Part shown: piece after piece, positions 51,771 to 64,000 of the stretch
Position numbering within the stretch: the first letter of the stretch is position 1
Layout: every line of letters starts with the position of its first letter
Source: Unio delphinus
Lineage: Eukaryota; Mollusca; Bivalvia; Unionida; Unionidae
Direction of reading: 5' to 3'
Length of the DNA: 64,000 nt
Assembly: GCA_029339505.1 (NCBI GenBank)
Contig: JAQISU010000081.1
Location: 21,105,501-21,169,500 of the forward strand
Notes under the pieces: model-generated
The model's input: the letters and a program-made list of their open reading frames with translations, nothing else
Databases searched by the model: none
What the model was told of the DNA's origin: nothing
Translations under genes and position numbers: made by a program

Positions 51771-52701
51771 TATTTTATTTGACCGGGAGCGGTTTCAACC
51801 GGTATTGGAATCGGGGCACCCAGTTCTTTTTTTTTTTAGCCTGTTCAGATGCCTCCTTCCAATATCTGTCACGCTCTTCTTGCAGTTTAGCGCGCTCCTG
51901 TAGATCTCTGCATTTCCTCTTCGCGGAGTTTTCGCTCTTTTAACTCTTGTTTTATCACAGAATTCTTTTTTTTTTCTTCTTTCTTTTGAGTTTTTTTTTT
52001 AGCAGGTACACATCGTGGATATCGGAGATAACTTCCTGATGAGATCTCTTTAGCGAGTCATAGTCGGATTTTATATATGGTGTTCAGTCTGTAGTTTGTC
52101 GTAGTCTGATTTAATTCTGCGCTGGTCAGACCACAGCTTGTCGTAGTCGGATTTCAATTCACGGTGATCAGACCACAGTTTGTCGAAGTCGGATTTCAGT
52201 ACACGGTGAAGTTCTTGCAGTTTATCAGAATTAGATTTCAGATAATCGTTTTCAGATTCAAGTCTGTCGTAGTCGAATTTTAAACTATTAAATTCAACTT
52301 TGCCAGGCAATTTCAATAATAGCCTGTTTATATCGCGTTGAAGTTTTTTTTATTGTTGTTTTCGAACTTAACTCGCTGCATTTCTTCCTCTTTGATACTC
52401 TTTTGAAGTTGACCATATCGATAATCTATCTTCGATAATTCTTCATCGTCGCGGCGCATTGCTTCATCCAGCGAAAACTCTTCTATGGGAAGTCTTTGAT
52501 TTTGGGAAATAACATCTTCGACAACAGGGCTGTCTTACGTTGGCTTTTATTCACCACCGGCGGTTTAAATCCCTTCCAAATTTTATAAATTCTTGTCAAA
52601 TCGATTTTATATTTGTCGGCAATGTCTTGAACATGGCCCTTATAGCGTTTAGACTGGATGTCAGCTATATCTTTTTCACTCAGTGTTAGCTTGGCAGGCA
52701 T
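51770..52701 (-). pseudogene. HTH plus long coiled-coil protein, frameshifted (copy D)
   Basis: From ATG 52701 the first 72 codons form a helix-turn-helix-like unit (SEKDIADIQSKRYKGHVQDI then ADKYKIDLTRIYKIWKG). After frame changes it continues with SLDEAMRRDDEELSKIDYRY and a coiled coil with an approximately 14-residue period (LKSDYDKLWSDHRE repeated, 52090-52300), ending in a Lys/Glu-rich tail. At least three frame breaks. Role unknown; the HTH suggests DNA binding. Confidence 0.6.
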
Positions 52702-52754
52702 TATACTATAATTGGTACAATAATAAAAAAAATTTAAAATATTTTTCTGTTATA

Positions 52755-52955
52755 TGAGTACTCACTGCGGTGTAAATAACTGCGATGAAATAATTTCTGC
52801 GGTGTAAATATCTTCTGCGATGTAAATAACTGCGTTGAAATAACTTCTGCGGTGTAAATAACTGCGATGAAATATCTTCTGCGATGTAAATAACTGCGAT
52901 GAAATATCTTCTGCGATGTAAAAAAAACTTCTGCGATGAAATATCTTCTGTGATA
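52755..52955. repeat. Minisatellite of TCTGCGATG(A/T)AA words
   Basis: Degenerate tandem units of roughly 20 to 40 bases built from TCTGCGATGTAAATAACTGC and GATGAAATATCT. The frames across it are repeats, not a gene. Confidence 0.85.
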
Positions 52956-52962
52956 GAATAAC

Positions 52963-53193
52963 AAAAAAGGGTAAAATGCTATATTTTAACATATAATTTA
53001 CCGTAGACTTTTTCAACTTCGCGAAAAATGGTCAAAAATCGGTGAAAAATAACCAAAAATCGGTGAAAATTGACTAAAAATCGGTGAAAATTGGCAAAAA
53101 TTGGTGAAAAATAGGATAAAAATCGGTGAAAAATTCAATAACAAAAAAGTCTACGAGAAATCCTTTGTTAAAATATAACACTTTACCCTTTTT
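52963..53193. repeat. ~50-bp inverted arms flanking AATCGGTGAAA iterons
   Basis: The left arm (52963-53013, AAAAAAGGGTAAAATGCTAT onward, ending GTAGACTTTTT) is complementary, with some mismatches, to the right arm (53143-53193). Between them AAATCGGTGAAAA-like words repeat about six times at roughly 20-base spacing. It could be a small transposon end, a palindromic terminus or an origin-like structure of copy D. Confidence 0.7.
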
Positions 53194-53199
53194 ATCTGC

Positions 53200-54846
53200 C
53201 TGAAAAATAGCTAAAAATGGCCCAAAAACAGAGAAAAAACGGCGAAAATGACCAAAAAAAACCCAGTGAAAAATGACTAAGTTGCAGAGAAACTTTTATA
53301 AAAATATTTTCTGTTTTTCACATTTATAAAAATGTATTTCTATAGTGCTAGACCACTGTTCATTGTCGGATAACTCTGTGAGCAATTACACGTTAAGAAG
53401 TTCTCATCGGTAAGTCGCTAACAACTATATAACAAAATATTGCAGTTGGTGAATTTGGGCATTGTTACACATTTCACAAATATTTGTAAATTAATTTTTG
53501 TTCTGTCAAAATATATTATCGTTTTTTATTATTGTTGTTATTGCTCAAATACTAAATGTGAGTACTTAAATAATTGCACTATGCGATAATGCCGCGGCTC
53601 ATATGGTGTTCATCACACACAGAAGCTTGCACCATGGATAGTTATGCATGGAGAAATATAGGTCTGATCATTAGCACCCAGAAATTTTAAGTTATTGAAT
53701 TTTGAATATGATGGTGTTTTCATATATTTACTATGGGAATTGAATTAGTACCGTGAGTCATGTAAACACTAAAAATGAACATATATTTCACTTCCGGATC
53801 GTCACCAAGGCCTTAGTACTCACTGTGCACTGTCGCCGAAATACACATAGACAACCACTCTCTGAGCTCATATTCTCAAGAATAAACAGTTACTTTTAAA
53901 TCCCTACCAAAAATGCATAAATCTAACTCTTCTCTCACCACCATAATGAGGGAGGAAATACTGACTAGAACTGTCAGTAGTAATTGTGATGCGATTCCAA
54001 CTGTAGTCTAGTTCCGTGCTTATTATGTTCCCTTTGTTTCACTCAGCTGTACAGTACTAATCATAGCGGAGTGCAACGCAGGGAGCATACTATTCAGGGA
54101 ACCAGACTATTCCATCTGGTCACAAATGGTACTTGAACAAATCAGAGGTTATCCAAACGGATTGGGTTTATATTTGTGAAGAAATTTCCGGCGAATAAAA
54201 TCTAATTTCGTTTTATGTATCACCGGCATACATGAAAATATTAAAATGAATTCTCACACAAATAACCCATGTAATAAAAGTGCATGACTTCCTTTTATGT
54301 CCTTTTTTGTTATGGACATACATGAATAAAATGCATCGTTCATGTATCAGACATAGTCTTTGGAAAGATAGAAAAAGGAAGTAATCCGAATTGCTTTACT
54401 GTCATTCAATTGGCTAAAATTCAGAGCTTTTGGAAACTTTTAGCCAATCAGAGGCAAAGATTGACGCTTTTTTAGGCACGATGTTCAAAATGGCTGTCAG
54501 TATAAAAACACCACTCGTTGAGCACGGACCGAGGAAAGCTAAAGTAATAAATATACAATATTATAGACAGAAATGCATAAATATAGCCACTACAGATTAC
54601 TGCTTTCGGCGCACAACTTTATTTTCTTTCCGTCACACATCATATAGTTTAGCAAGGGTAAAATACGTCGATAGATCTATTGAAATCAAACCAGGATAAA
54701 ATATTACTGTCAAACATGGCAGTGATTGGGAGAGTCGGGGGCTAAGCATTCCCCGTGGACAAAGATACAGAAAACATAGCAGATTGCTCGCTTGATATAA
54801 ATATTTAATATCAGGAGTCGTGTTCTACAATCGTCCAACACTGCAA
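53200..54846 (+). promoter_or_regulatory. Upstream/promoter and 5' UTR region of BTAF1
   Basis: No ORF of note. A perfect 11-base inverted pair, ATTGGCTAAAA (54409-54419) and TTTTAGCCAAT (54438-54448), gives two opposed CCAAT boxes about 400 bases before the BTAF1 start codon and is a good candidate promoter element. The transcription start is not determined. Confidence 0.45.
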
Positions 54847-54857
54847 ATGACAACAAG
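54847..54857 (+). CDS. BTAF1: BTAF1 (MOT1/TAF172) coding exon 1
   Basis: ATGACAACAAG followed by GTAAAGTG donor. It encodes Met-Thr-Thr plus the first two bases of an Arg codon. Joined by phase to exon 2 it gives an RLDRLF start, as in known BTAF1 proteins, which begin with a few residues before RLDRLF. Very short, so the call depends on the match in phase and on position upstream of exon 2; transcript data would settle it. Confidence 0.6.
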
Positions 54858-55284
54858 GTAAAGTGAATAACCTTACCATGCTGGTTCAATTACACCTTGT
54901 GTTATAATGCTTAGAATTAAGGAAGTTGCGGCCATAAATATTTATATGCGTGGTGGGGTTTATTTGTGTCATATGATTACACTTCACTTTGAAGGCTTGG
55001 TGTACTTAAAATACCCATCAAACCCACAATGCATGTAAATTGAGGGATTTAAACGGAAACATACGGATTCCTTGACAACACACTTGACAACACACACATC
55101 AGTGAAGAATATTAGAGTTGATCGACATCATATTTGTGGTGCATTTTTAAGTGGTTAAATTCTGCTATTGTATTAATTGGCATTAATCTAGGTACAGCTA
55201 ATTAACATATGTTGACAGAAGTCAGGCATCTGGTTAGCATTGAATTCAGTAGCTAATTTATGTGTTTCAATACAACCCAAATTT

Positions 55285-55711
55285 GACCACTCCAGTGGCA
55301 TAGAGCGTCCGTCTCAGAAGGGGGAGGTCGTGGGTTCAAAGCTCAGCCGAGTCATACCAAAGACTTACAAAAATGGTGCCTCACTGGGCGCTTCATCAGT
55401 GTTTCCTCTGACCTTTGCCACCCCATTTTTTATATGTGGACATTTATTTTAGGTTGTTACAGTTGCAAGTTTGCTGGGTCTTCTAGAAAGCACTTACACC
55501 ATGCTGACACCAAATGGTGTTGCCAAATTCCAACATTTTTATAGGTAATGGACTCTGATCCTACACCCCAACTTACATGTCTAAATATTGGGTGGCAAGG
55601 GTCAGGGGAAACTCGAACAACTAGTTGCTCAGCATTAAGAGGTTCGTGTTAGGACAGGGCAGGATAATGTAACTGGGTTGGACATCATGCTACATGTTTG
55701 TGGCATGATGC
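55285..55711 (+). mobile_element. tRNA-derived SINE, copy 2 (in BTAF1 intron 1)
   Basis: Shares AGAGCG (A-box), GAGGTCGTGGGTTC (B-box), GACTTACAAAAATGG, GCATTAAGAGG and GATAATGTAACTGGGTTGGAC with copy 1 at 24228. It is longer because of an internal segment (about 55380-55620). Same orientation as the host gene. Confidence 0.75.
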
Positions 55712-57158
55712 AAGAGTGCTAGACATCCTATAAGTAGTCATGATACTAATTCATTTCCCATAGTAAACCTAGGCAAATACCATGATAATAAAAATTCAAT
55801 AACTTAATATTTATGAGTGCTCATGATCAAACCTACATTTATCAGTATAGATGAAACCTGGATGCGAGCTTCTGTGTAGAGGAAAGGAAATGACCCGTGG
55901 CAATTTCTGGACCTGCATGTATTTGAAACGTGCTTTCAATTCTACATCAAAGAGTTGGGTATTAATTATAGTAATGAATGTTCCAAACTCAAGACTGTTT
56001 AAGGACTGAAATTCCATCAATAAATGTTTTGATTTTTTTCATTTAACTAGAATAAGCTTTCAGCGAATTCTTTTTTCTAAAACATAACTTACAATATTAG
56101 CCAATCCTGGTCAGCAAAACCCATATATACTCTGTTGACCCATTTCCAGGCTGGTTCTCATTTTTCCATATCATTAGCACTGTCCATAAACTGCTACACT
56201 GCAGACATCGTAGCAATATGACTGAAAAATTGTTAAAGCTACACTAAAAATCCTAATCACATACACGCACAACCCAAATTCAGAATGGAATTAATCTGCT
56301 TCATTTATTATTTTTCAGTGGGATTTAGTCTTTGACCATAGATAATAAAACTGATTAACAAACACATTAATGAGCCATTCATTTGTTCATGTCAATGACT
56401 ATTGCATACAATGATTTGGCACATTTTTATTTTAATTGTAGATAAAATTGTAACTTTTCTCTGAAGGTTAGGTTAATGGCACTGAGAGTGACATGAAAAC
56501 AAGTTTAAAGTTTTGAGTTCACAGAGAAAAACAACCTTCCATATTAATTATTGCCAATGCCCTTATTATAATTTTGAAAATGGTGGTCCATGACCACTTT
56601 TTTCCATCAGCATAGAATGGTTAAACGAAAAACTGAAGACTAATTCCAGACTCTTAGATTTTAATTATGGAGTTGTCTGTTTAAACTGTTTTGAATCCAC
56701 ATTACCAGAAAATCCCCAGCTATTGACTTTAAAAATGTTACCATTACTAAAAATATTACACCAAATATAAACTCCTTGATAGGAGTATAGAAGTGATGGG
56801 CCAAACTTAAATGGAGATTATGGAATAGTGGTCTTGAAGAAATTTAACAATTTTGCAATGTCTCATATTAAACCAACATTTGATGCATATCAGCGGCTAA
56901 ATAAAATACATGTAATAAAATATTTTGTTATATGGGGTAATCTAGTTTTGCAACTATTTCCCTTGAGGTCCTCAAATGATTTTAACATCACCTGATGGGA
57001 AGAAATTTTAAATTACAGTGCAATCAACAGAGTAAAAATTAGACCAAATACCTATTTTCTGGATTGAAATTATCACTAGTAACACTTTTAAAATATTTTG
57101 TAATTAATGAGATGGTAAATTAGGGAAGTCTCACTTCAAGTATTACCTGTTAGAAAAA

Positions 57159-57161
<3 letters not shown>

Positions 57162-57209
<48 letters not shown>
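57162..57209. repeat. (ATT)n microsatellite
   Basis: About 16 ATT units. Confidence 0.95.
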
Positions 57210-57210
<1 letters not shown>

Positions 57211-60200
57211 CCTGTTTTTCAAGAGGGTAACCCAGTTTTGCAACTTTTCTCTTCTGAGACCCTCAGCTTACTATATGTAAAGAATAAAAGGCAATTTCAT
57301 GCAAGTGAATAAACTGAAGGCTAGGTCTGCTTTATAGATAAACTACTCATTTGCATAAACAGCATAGGAAACCCAAAACATACATGCCCATCCAAACTGT
57401 TCTGTCATGCTTGCTCTATATATCTCTTTTTCTCAGCAAGTTTTGTGACTTTTCTTGTATCACACACAACTACACTTGTTTTGATGTGTGCATATACAGT
57501 AATTCCTAACTATAACACTTTTTTTTTTTATTAGTTCCATAATAAAAATGGGCTATCTTTCAGGTGAGTTAAGTTTTTAGAGATGTACTTTATACATGAT
57601 GTTACTACAAAATTAATTGGTAGCTGTGATTATTCATACTTATGAAAGGCAGTTATTTCTGTGTCCCAAATTGTTCCTACCTTTCTTACATTTTCCTACT
57701 TTTTTTATATAGCTTTCACCACTTTTTGTGGAAAAAAGGGCATACTGTCATTACTTATTAAAGCATTTTGTTGAAAATCTGTTACACACTGCATGAACGA
57801 TTATAGTATTACCTCTGTGACATGTTTTTGTGTGTTTAAGGTTTTTGTGCCTGGTTTGTGTCATTTCACCATGTATTTAGAACCAAATGACTTATGGCTG
57901 TATCTCTCTATCTCTAGACTAATAGAAACTATACACTTTAGTTACCAGTATTTTAAGCTGATAGGAGTACCTAGATTATGATTTTGATTATCAACTTTTA
58001 CAGTATTCAATAATTTAAAAATACATTGTCATGAGCATAAACTTAACAGAAATTAAAGGCTACCTGGACTAAAGAGATAGCTTGTATGTGAATAAGGCCA
58101 TGCTATTGTTTAAGTTTACAAAGACAAGACTTTAGTTTGTCTCAGTAATTTACATAAATTTCTCCGTATCAAAAATATCTCTATTTTGTCCAACATTTTC
58201 CCTTCAAAAAATGTGAGTTCCAGATCATAAAACTAAATTAATGAAGACTTTGTTTAAATGTTTGTGATAGAGATTTGGTAGTTCTAGATTGTTAATTGCT
58301 ATAGAAAATAGTCTATCATAATGTTTTACTTCATATTTGCTGTATTTATGATAAGCAGTACTTGCAGAAATTCATTGTATCAGTACTTTTTGGAGCTTTT
58401 GGAAAGTTTGGCAAACTACTTTCACTTGCAGTAACTCAAATCTCCTGAAAACCAAATGTTTAAGGTCTGATTTTTTTATTTGGTAATCTCAGTAAACTGA
58501 AACCTCTCTACTCATACAAAAGAAATAAATTCTCTGTTTCAAGTGGTAATTTTACTTCAAAACAAACTCTATTAAACCAGAACGTAATTAGACAAGAGAA
58601 CTGCCAGTGGTCTCTAATCAGTCGTGGGTCATGCAGATAAAAAGAAAAATCCAATATGCTGTCACATAAAAATGTAAGAAAATCCTTATTATAACAGATC
58701 TACTATATACATGATATACATGCACATACATGCTAACAGTAGAAACCCTGATCTACCATTGCATAATGTGATGGCAGATCAGGGCATCATATATTTTTTT
58801 TTCTAACTGATTACTCCTAACAGACTGAATAGACTCAGATCTGATACTGCATTATGTGATGGTAGATCCGGATCTATGCAGTTTGCAGTTGGGCTTTACT
58901 TATAAGCGAGTACATGTATACATATATTCTGCAAATTGACAAATGTGGATTTGTCTGTAAGATGTTCACTTTATCATACCTCATAAAAAGGTGAAAATAG
59001 AGAATTTTGGTAAACTGAAAACCCCAGACACCCAAAATTTTAAAATGGCATTTAGGGCTTTTGATCTTCAGAGATTTGACCATATTAGGACCAGTGATAA
59101 CAAAATCCAAAGAAAAAACTAAATTTTCTATTAAAAAACGATCATTTTAAGAAGGATCAAGAAGAGCCTTACAAAAGCCTAAGTCATTGAAACATACACT
59201 AAAATAATATACAGTGATCCTTTGCTTCAGTTTAATGCTATGCATAGATCCAGTTAAATTTGCCTAATTTAGTTCTGTCCTTGCTGTTCAATTACTTGTA
59301 CCCATCTTTTCATAGAAGAGGGGGACATTAAAGTAGGCCGGTCCTTACATCCATCCATTTCACTTCAGTTATGCAAATTAATTCTGTAATTGTCAGTAGA
59401 TGTTAACCAGATTTGATATGCAAATAGATCTTGGCTGAATTTGATTGCAGTCAGTGTGTAGCAGAGTTATATCCTATGATTGACCTGTCCTTTTTTGTCC
59501 ACAAAAGAACTCCCCTAATCTGCGACATCATTCAGTGGAGTAGGAGCCTCTTTTTTTTGTACATGAGCTCTTATTATATTCGGTTCAAAACATTTTTGTA
59601 TGCAGATGTTCAGGTTTGATGGTCAACATTCTATGACATTGTTTAGCCGAGTTATTACCATGTTATTACATTTACTACTTGTAATCCTGTTACATCAATT
59701 TTTTGGTCTTAAACTAAGTAACAAAAAAGCACTTTGCACATGTGTCATAGGAAGAACCGAACTCACTATTTGGAAATCTTTGTATACATAAATCACCCTC
59801 GAGTATCATTGACACAAAAGGCAAAACCCAAGTACATGCATTTACTAAATAAAGGAATTTATACAATTCCGTGACAAAATTAAATTCCAAATAATCCTAG
59901 AATTGCTGACACAAGTTCTAATGATTAAAGTTCTGAATTGACGTTAGTTGAAATCCAAATTAAATCCAACACTGAAGGTGTTGATGTGTCTATTCTGGAT
60001 TGGATCACAATAATACAATCCAAGGATTAAATCCTTATTTGAAATTTCACTATAAATTTCAAGTCTCAATTTCCAAGAATGTTATTTTTAAGCACTTTGT
60101 ATTTCCTGAGAAGAATCACCTGAATTAAATAATCTGATTACATAAAATATTAAAATATCAGCCTAAATGAATTCTGGACACAACAATAATACAATTGATT

Positions 60201-60596
60201 CTGCTAAGATCTTAAAGAAAGAATAAATAAATTTTCCAGTAACAAGATTATATAGTCCTCAACTTGATCTCTGGTCACAAATAGTATTTTCTTTTTATAT
60301 AAAAAAAACAATTACCTAGTGGAAAATAGCCTTCTAGAATGATCTTAATGTTTACTTGATAAAATCTGAGTTATAGTTAGAAGGTCTATTACTAAAATTA
60401 TTATTTAGATATGGAAAATATCAGGTAGGCTAGATATTTTGTGTAGGGGAATTCAAATAACCTACCCCCAGCTGCAAATAAATATGTTTACTTCTATTAT
60501 ACAATACAAAATTCAATAATTCAGGTCAAGTAAAAATGAAATTGATTTTGGACAATGTCAAGTCCAACATACATTGCTACTTTACAATAGCATATA

Positions 60597-61392
60597 CTGT
60601 AGTATCATTAATATTCGCGGGGGATCAATTTTCGTGGTTTTCGTGGTTGCCACAAACCACGAATTTAAATCCCCAACGAAAAATGAGCCACATAGCTTGA
60701 TGATCCCCTCCCCCCTCCCCTAATTCCCGACCCGTTTTTTTTTTTTTTTTGGTAAGCGAGAGCCTCTGCCGGGTTCTCAGCTTCTGATGGGTTAGGAAGC
60801 CCAGGAACCGAGGGTGATCTAAGTTGAATTTTACCACTCTTAAGCCACTGTGTTAACGCCATGATAGTCATAAAGTACTGATATTGCAACTTTATGGACA
60901 GTGGTTTAAGTAAGAGATCATTCAAATGTACTTTAATAACTGATTGGTCTGGTTTTGTTGGCGGCGTCGGCTTCCTTTGATCTTGAACACTCAAATGAAA
61001 ACTTGGCGAAACTAATTAATCCTGACGGGTGTTTGATATGTGCTCACATAGGTGGAAGTATTGTTTTAGTGTTGTTGGCTGGGTCTGCTTTGACAGATGT
61101 TAATCACTTGGTCAAAAACACGTTATAAGTATTGAGCTTGAAGGGTCTTAGATATGTACTCATACAGGTTGTAGTATTGTTTTAAACATTAATGTGACCG
61201 CCGTTTGTGTCGGCATCGTTTTATTCTTTTGTATTCTTTATTTAGGGTACTTGTAGAGGTTAAACCATGACATTAACTACCTTATAATATGCAAAATTTG
61301 ACAGGCAAAACCACGAATTTACGTCCCCACGAAAATGCCTTTTTTTACAAAACCACGAAAATTGAGCCCAACGAAAATAAATGATACTACAG
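60597..61392. mobile_element. Non-autonomous DNA transposon (MITE) with TA target duplication
   Basis: Ends CTGTAGTATCATT (60597) and AATGATACTACAG (61380-61392) form inverted repeats extending about 45 bases with a CGTGGTTTT / AAAACCACG core, flanked by TA on both sides. No transposase. It includes extra internal CCACGAA words. Similar TCGTGG-rich elements are common in bivalves. Confidence 0.85.
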
Positions 61393-61571
61393 TAATACAA
61401 TTTTTTTTAAAAAGAAGAAAAAAATTGGACTAACAGACAATCCAAATTAAATATATATGACACTTTATTTAGCTTATTCTTGTTTTAATAGCAAAGGTTG
61501 ATGAAGGCATGGGCATGTAGTGGTTATATTTCTATATGGCACAAAATCTTTATCTTTTTTTCTTTCTTCAG

Positions 61572-61695
61572 ACTTGACCGACTGTTTGTTCTGCTTGACA
61601 CTGGCTCCACCCCCTTAATCAGGAAATCGGCTGCCCTTCAACTTGGTGAAGTTCAAAAATTACATCCCTATGAGCTAAATAATTTGCTAACAAAG
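61572..61695 (+). CDS. BTAF1: BTAF1 (MOT1/TAF172) coding exon 2
   Basis: A 124-base exon between TTTCTTTCTTCAG and GTAAGA. It encodes [20 protein letters not shown] followed by [20 protein letters not shown] and K, which is the first HEAT-like repeat of BTAF1, the Snf2-type ATPase that removes TATA-binding protein from DNA. The human protein has LDRLFILLDTGTTPVTRKAA at this place. The first base completes an Arg codon from exon 1; the exon ends in phase 0. The rest of the gene lies beyond the window. Confidence 0.93.
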
Positions 61696-64000
61696 GTAAG
61701 ATTGCTTTCTGATGGTGCATAACAGTTAAACCTGTCACTAGAAGTCGCTCATGGAAATCAACAAAATTAGCTGTGGTACATAGGTCTTCTCTGTACACAG
61801 GTTCACCTTATAAAATTGATATTTAAACAAATATCATGTGCTGAGTATTATTTTTTTTATTATTATTATTTTATAGAGACTTATTTGCACTAACTAAATT
61901 ATAAATTATACATTTATGTTGGTTGTTTCTCTCTTATGTTCCACACAAGATTTCTGTATTCTGTTCACTTAATTTCATCCTATAAATTAAATCATCACTG
62001 AATACAAATGTACACCAGTCTTTGTATGTTTGTACGTGTACTATGAAAACAATATCTGGATTAGTCCCTTGCGCAACTTGCAGAAGACAGTCAGCTTCAT
62101 GTGATGAACAGGAAACCAGAAGAAGACATACATAGCTTCTGTTTGTGACCCAGCAACTAATATTTCATCTGCTTTTACAGAAAAGGTTTGAATTTTGATT
62201 GACTCCATACCCTAATGGAAAAAGTTATGTAACCCTTATATCTCAGGGCTTGAATTTAACTCAAATTTCTTTGTAGCCAGAAGGACTAGTGTACTGAGAA
62301 ATTTACTAGTCCTGCCAAACATTTACTAGTCCTGTCGACAAAACAATGTCACACACTAGTATAGCATTCCTCTCTTTTACATCATTTTGATTCAACTTTT
62401 CCTTTTTTGCCAGAGGCTGAACACCTATAAGACACCACATTTTGCCTGTCTAATAAGGGGTAAATTGTGCCTTGCTTTGAAATACGAGATGTTACTGTAT
62501 AGCTGACGCGAATTATTTAAAGTAAGAAAAGGTATGGCACAGTGTCCTTTATATAAGGAAGTCCAAGCAAGAAACATATTTCAAAACACAGGCATCTGCT
62601 ACTCCCCCCCCCCCTTAAATGGCCTTTCCCTAATAAAGTCTTGACTTCAGCGGATGTTCTGCAGGATCAAAGAAGTGGTTATTGTAAACACTGTTATAAA
62701 ATATTTACATAAAAGAGTAAACAAATGCTGACATTGATAAACAAAACTTACTAGCCGTTCGGACTTATAACATTATGATAATTACTAGTCCCACAGGAAA
62801 TCTACTAGCCTTGGGCTAGTGGACTACTGCTAATTTCGAGCCCTGTATCTTCTCAAAGACAAACTATTTTCTTCAGAGGTAGTATCAGTTCACAGGAAAA
62901 CAGATATTTATCTGTACTTGTCACACTGGCATAAAAGGTGACTTACTTTTCTGTTGCACATACCTGTCAACTTTTGAAAAGCCAATTAGATATTTAAAAA
63001 AATAGGGCAGTTGGGACCTAAAGTTGGGAGGTTTTCGTAGCATTTTTAAGCTTCTTTTTCACAAAATATTGACCAATCTTCTGGGTCCAATACACGTGAA
63101 ATTCTCAAAGGACACTCAGTTTCTCCAGTGATGTGCATTTTTTTCCTGATGGACATATCCTCTTTTCATTTTCTAGTCAGTTGTGGCCAGACTGCACATT
63201 TGCTAAAGCATAGTATCAAGTAAACAAGTAAGAAAGCCATTGTGACTAATTAACAGTTCATCATTATAATTGCAATTATCTTGTGAAAAGGACTGGCCCT
63301 CCAACATAATTCAAGGAAATCAGCAATTGATTGGCAAATAAACGATGCCCGATTTAGCTGTAACTAGCTGTGCCTAAAATAGCAGTCTGAAGTTACTTTA
63401 TATATGGCAACTATTTTACCCACCTTTTTATATCCATTTTATTTCCTTATTCTCAACTCGAAACGTATTTAACATTTTTTTTCTAAATAACATATTTATT
63501 GTTAATTAGGTTTTTGAGGGCACTTACACTGTGGGTACGTTACTTGATTCCTTCTTTTAATTTAATGTTGGCATTTAAAGTTGCATATATGGTACAGTGA
63601 TGCTAGAAGTTAACTCATGTAAATTTCTTTGGTTGGAATGGAGATGCCTGAGCATTCATGGGGATCCTTCATGGGATTGAAACTTATTGCTGACAACAAT
63701 ATGAACAAAATAGCCTTACTTAAGCCAAAAATTTAGTGGTCACTGCTGTAGATATGCACCACTGACCACAAAGGGTCAGGAGAAACCATTTTGGCTGCTG
63801 TCCTAAGAGGCAGGTGACTGTTATAAATAGGACATTTATGTAGTAAATTTGGGAAAAGAGGTTGATTAGAATAACTTGTGAACATGTGACCACTAAGTAA
63901 AGGTTACCATTAAGTCTGGTTTGACTGTAGACATTTTTAATAGATCAATTTCTCTTGTGTTTTTCATTAACCATAATATCAATGCCTGCACCGGTCATTA
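61696..64000 (+). other. BTAF1: BTAF1 intron 2, continues past the window
   Basis: No further exon was recognised; the expected next motif (LRSxNWDTR) was not found. It holds a hAT-type MITE (62244-62845). Confidence 0.7.
62244..62845. mobile_element. hAT-type MITE with ACTAGT-rich body
   Basis: Ends CAGGGCTTGAATTTAAC (62244) and GCTAATTTCGAGCCCTG (ending 62845) form imperfect inverted repeats. TATCT on both sides is part of a possible target duplication. The interior repeats TTACTAGTCC/CTAGTAG words on both strands near the ends. No coding capacity. Confidence 0.8.

Larger units (their letters stand above)
54858..61571 (+). other. BTAF1: BTAF1 intron 1 (6.7 kb)
   Basis: Runs from GTAAAG to a polypyrimidine tract and TTCAG. 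It contains a SINE (55285-55711), an (ATT)n array (57162-57208) and a MITE (60597-61392). No internal exon was recognised. The length and limits depend on the exon 1 call. Confidence 0.55.

Noticed and set aside
52734..53016. Two open frames of 76-84 codons on the minus strand
   Set aside because: Translations of the TCTGCGATG minisatellite with no independent coding signal.
54480..54500. ATGGCTGTCAG, which encodes Met-Ala-Val-Ser as at the human BTAF1 start
   Set aside because: No GT donor follows in the phase needed for exon 2; ATGACAACAAG/GTAAAG at 54847 fits phase and donor better.

Overview
The window is animal (metazoan) genomic DNA, most likely from a mollusc and probably a bivalve. 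It is AT-rich, with large gene-poor stretches, long microsatellites, tRNA-derived SINEs, terminal-inverted-repeat MITEs, LINE, Penelope and gypsy fragments, and two spliced coding exons of a conserved host gene (BTAF1/MOT1) near the right end. The species call is an inference from repeat style. No bacterial or plasmid features are present.

Layout. (1) 1-~3144: a minus-strand Ty3/gypsy-type LTR retrotransposon cut by the left window edge (protease, Gag, primer-binding site, LTR with a TATA promoter). (2) 3340-20617: the centrepiece, an apparently full-length 17.3-kb Polinton/Maverick (an endogenous virus-like element) with 214-bp terminal inverted repeats and a 5-bp ATTCG target duplication. 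It carries an A32-like packaging ATPase, a Zn-ribbon/phospholipase A2-like pair joined by a canonical -1 frameshift heptamer, an RVE integrase, a very unusual type-B DNA polymerase fused to an SF1 helicase and a C-terminal HNH domain, a free-standing NUMOD/HNH endonuclease, and a rightward virion module (unknown protein, basic hydrophobic protein, double-jelly-roll major capsid protein, second hydrophobic core protein, adenain-like protease, fibre-like protein, membrane protein, penton-like protein). Most virion genes have an AATTGAAAA-type motif just upstream of the ATG. (3) 20618-29150: decayed transposon debris: a classical PolB fragment, gypsy RT, SINE, L1-like LINE, Penelope RT and a second LINE. 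(4) 29270-33031: the decayed right half of a related Polinton in the same gene order. (5) 33032-38290: gene-free, repeat-rich DNA. (6) 38290-46340: further remnants of the same Polinton lineage in the opposite orientation (Zn protein, polymerase-helicase, capsid genes), interrupted by a hAT transposon at 41363-44030. (7) 47087-53193: remnants of a second Polinton type, with a classical PolB but a Zn-ribbon gene homologous to the one in the intact element, plus coiled-coil genes and a repeat cluster flanked by inverted arms. (8) 53200-64000: the 5' end of the host BTAF1 gene (exon 1 at 54847, exon 2 at 61572), whose introns contain a SINE and two MITEs.

The main biological story is a Polinton graveyard around one apparently intact copy. 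Comparing copies shows that the polymerase-helicase fusion is a lineage trait, that replication modules have been exchanged beside a conserved Zn-ribbon gene, and that the fibre gene descends from a protein with phage-tail-fibre-type motifs.
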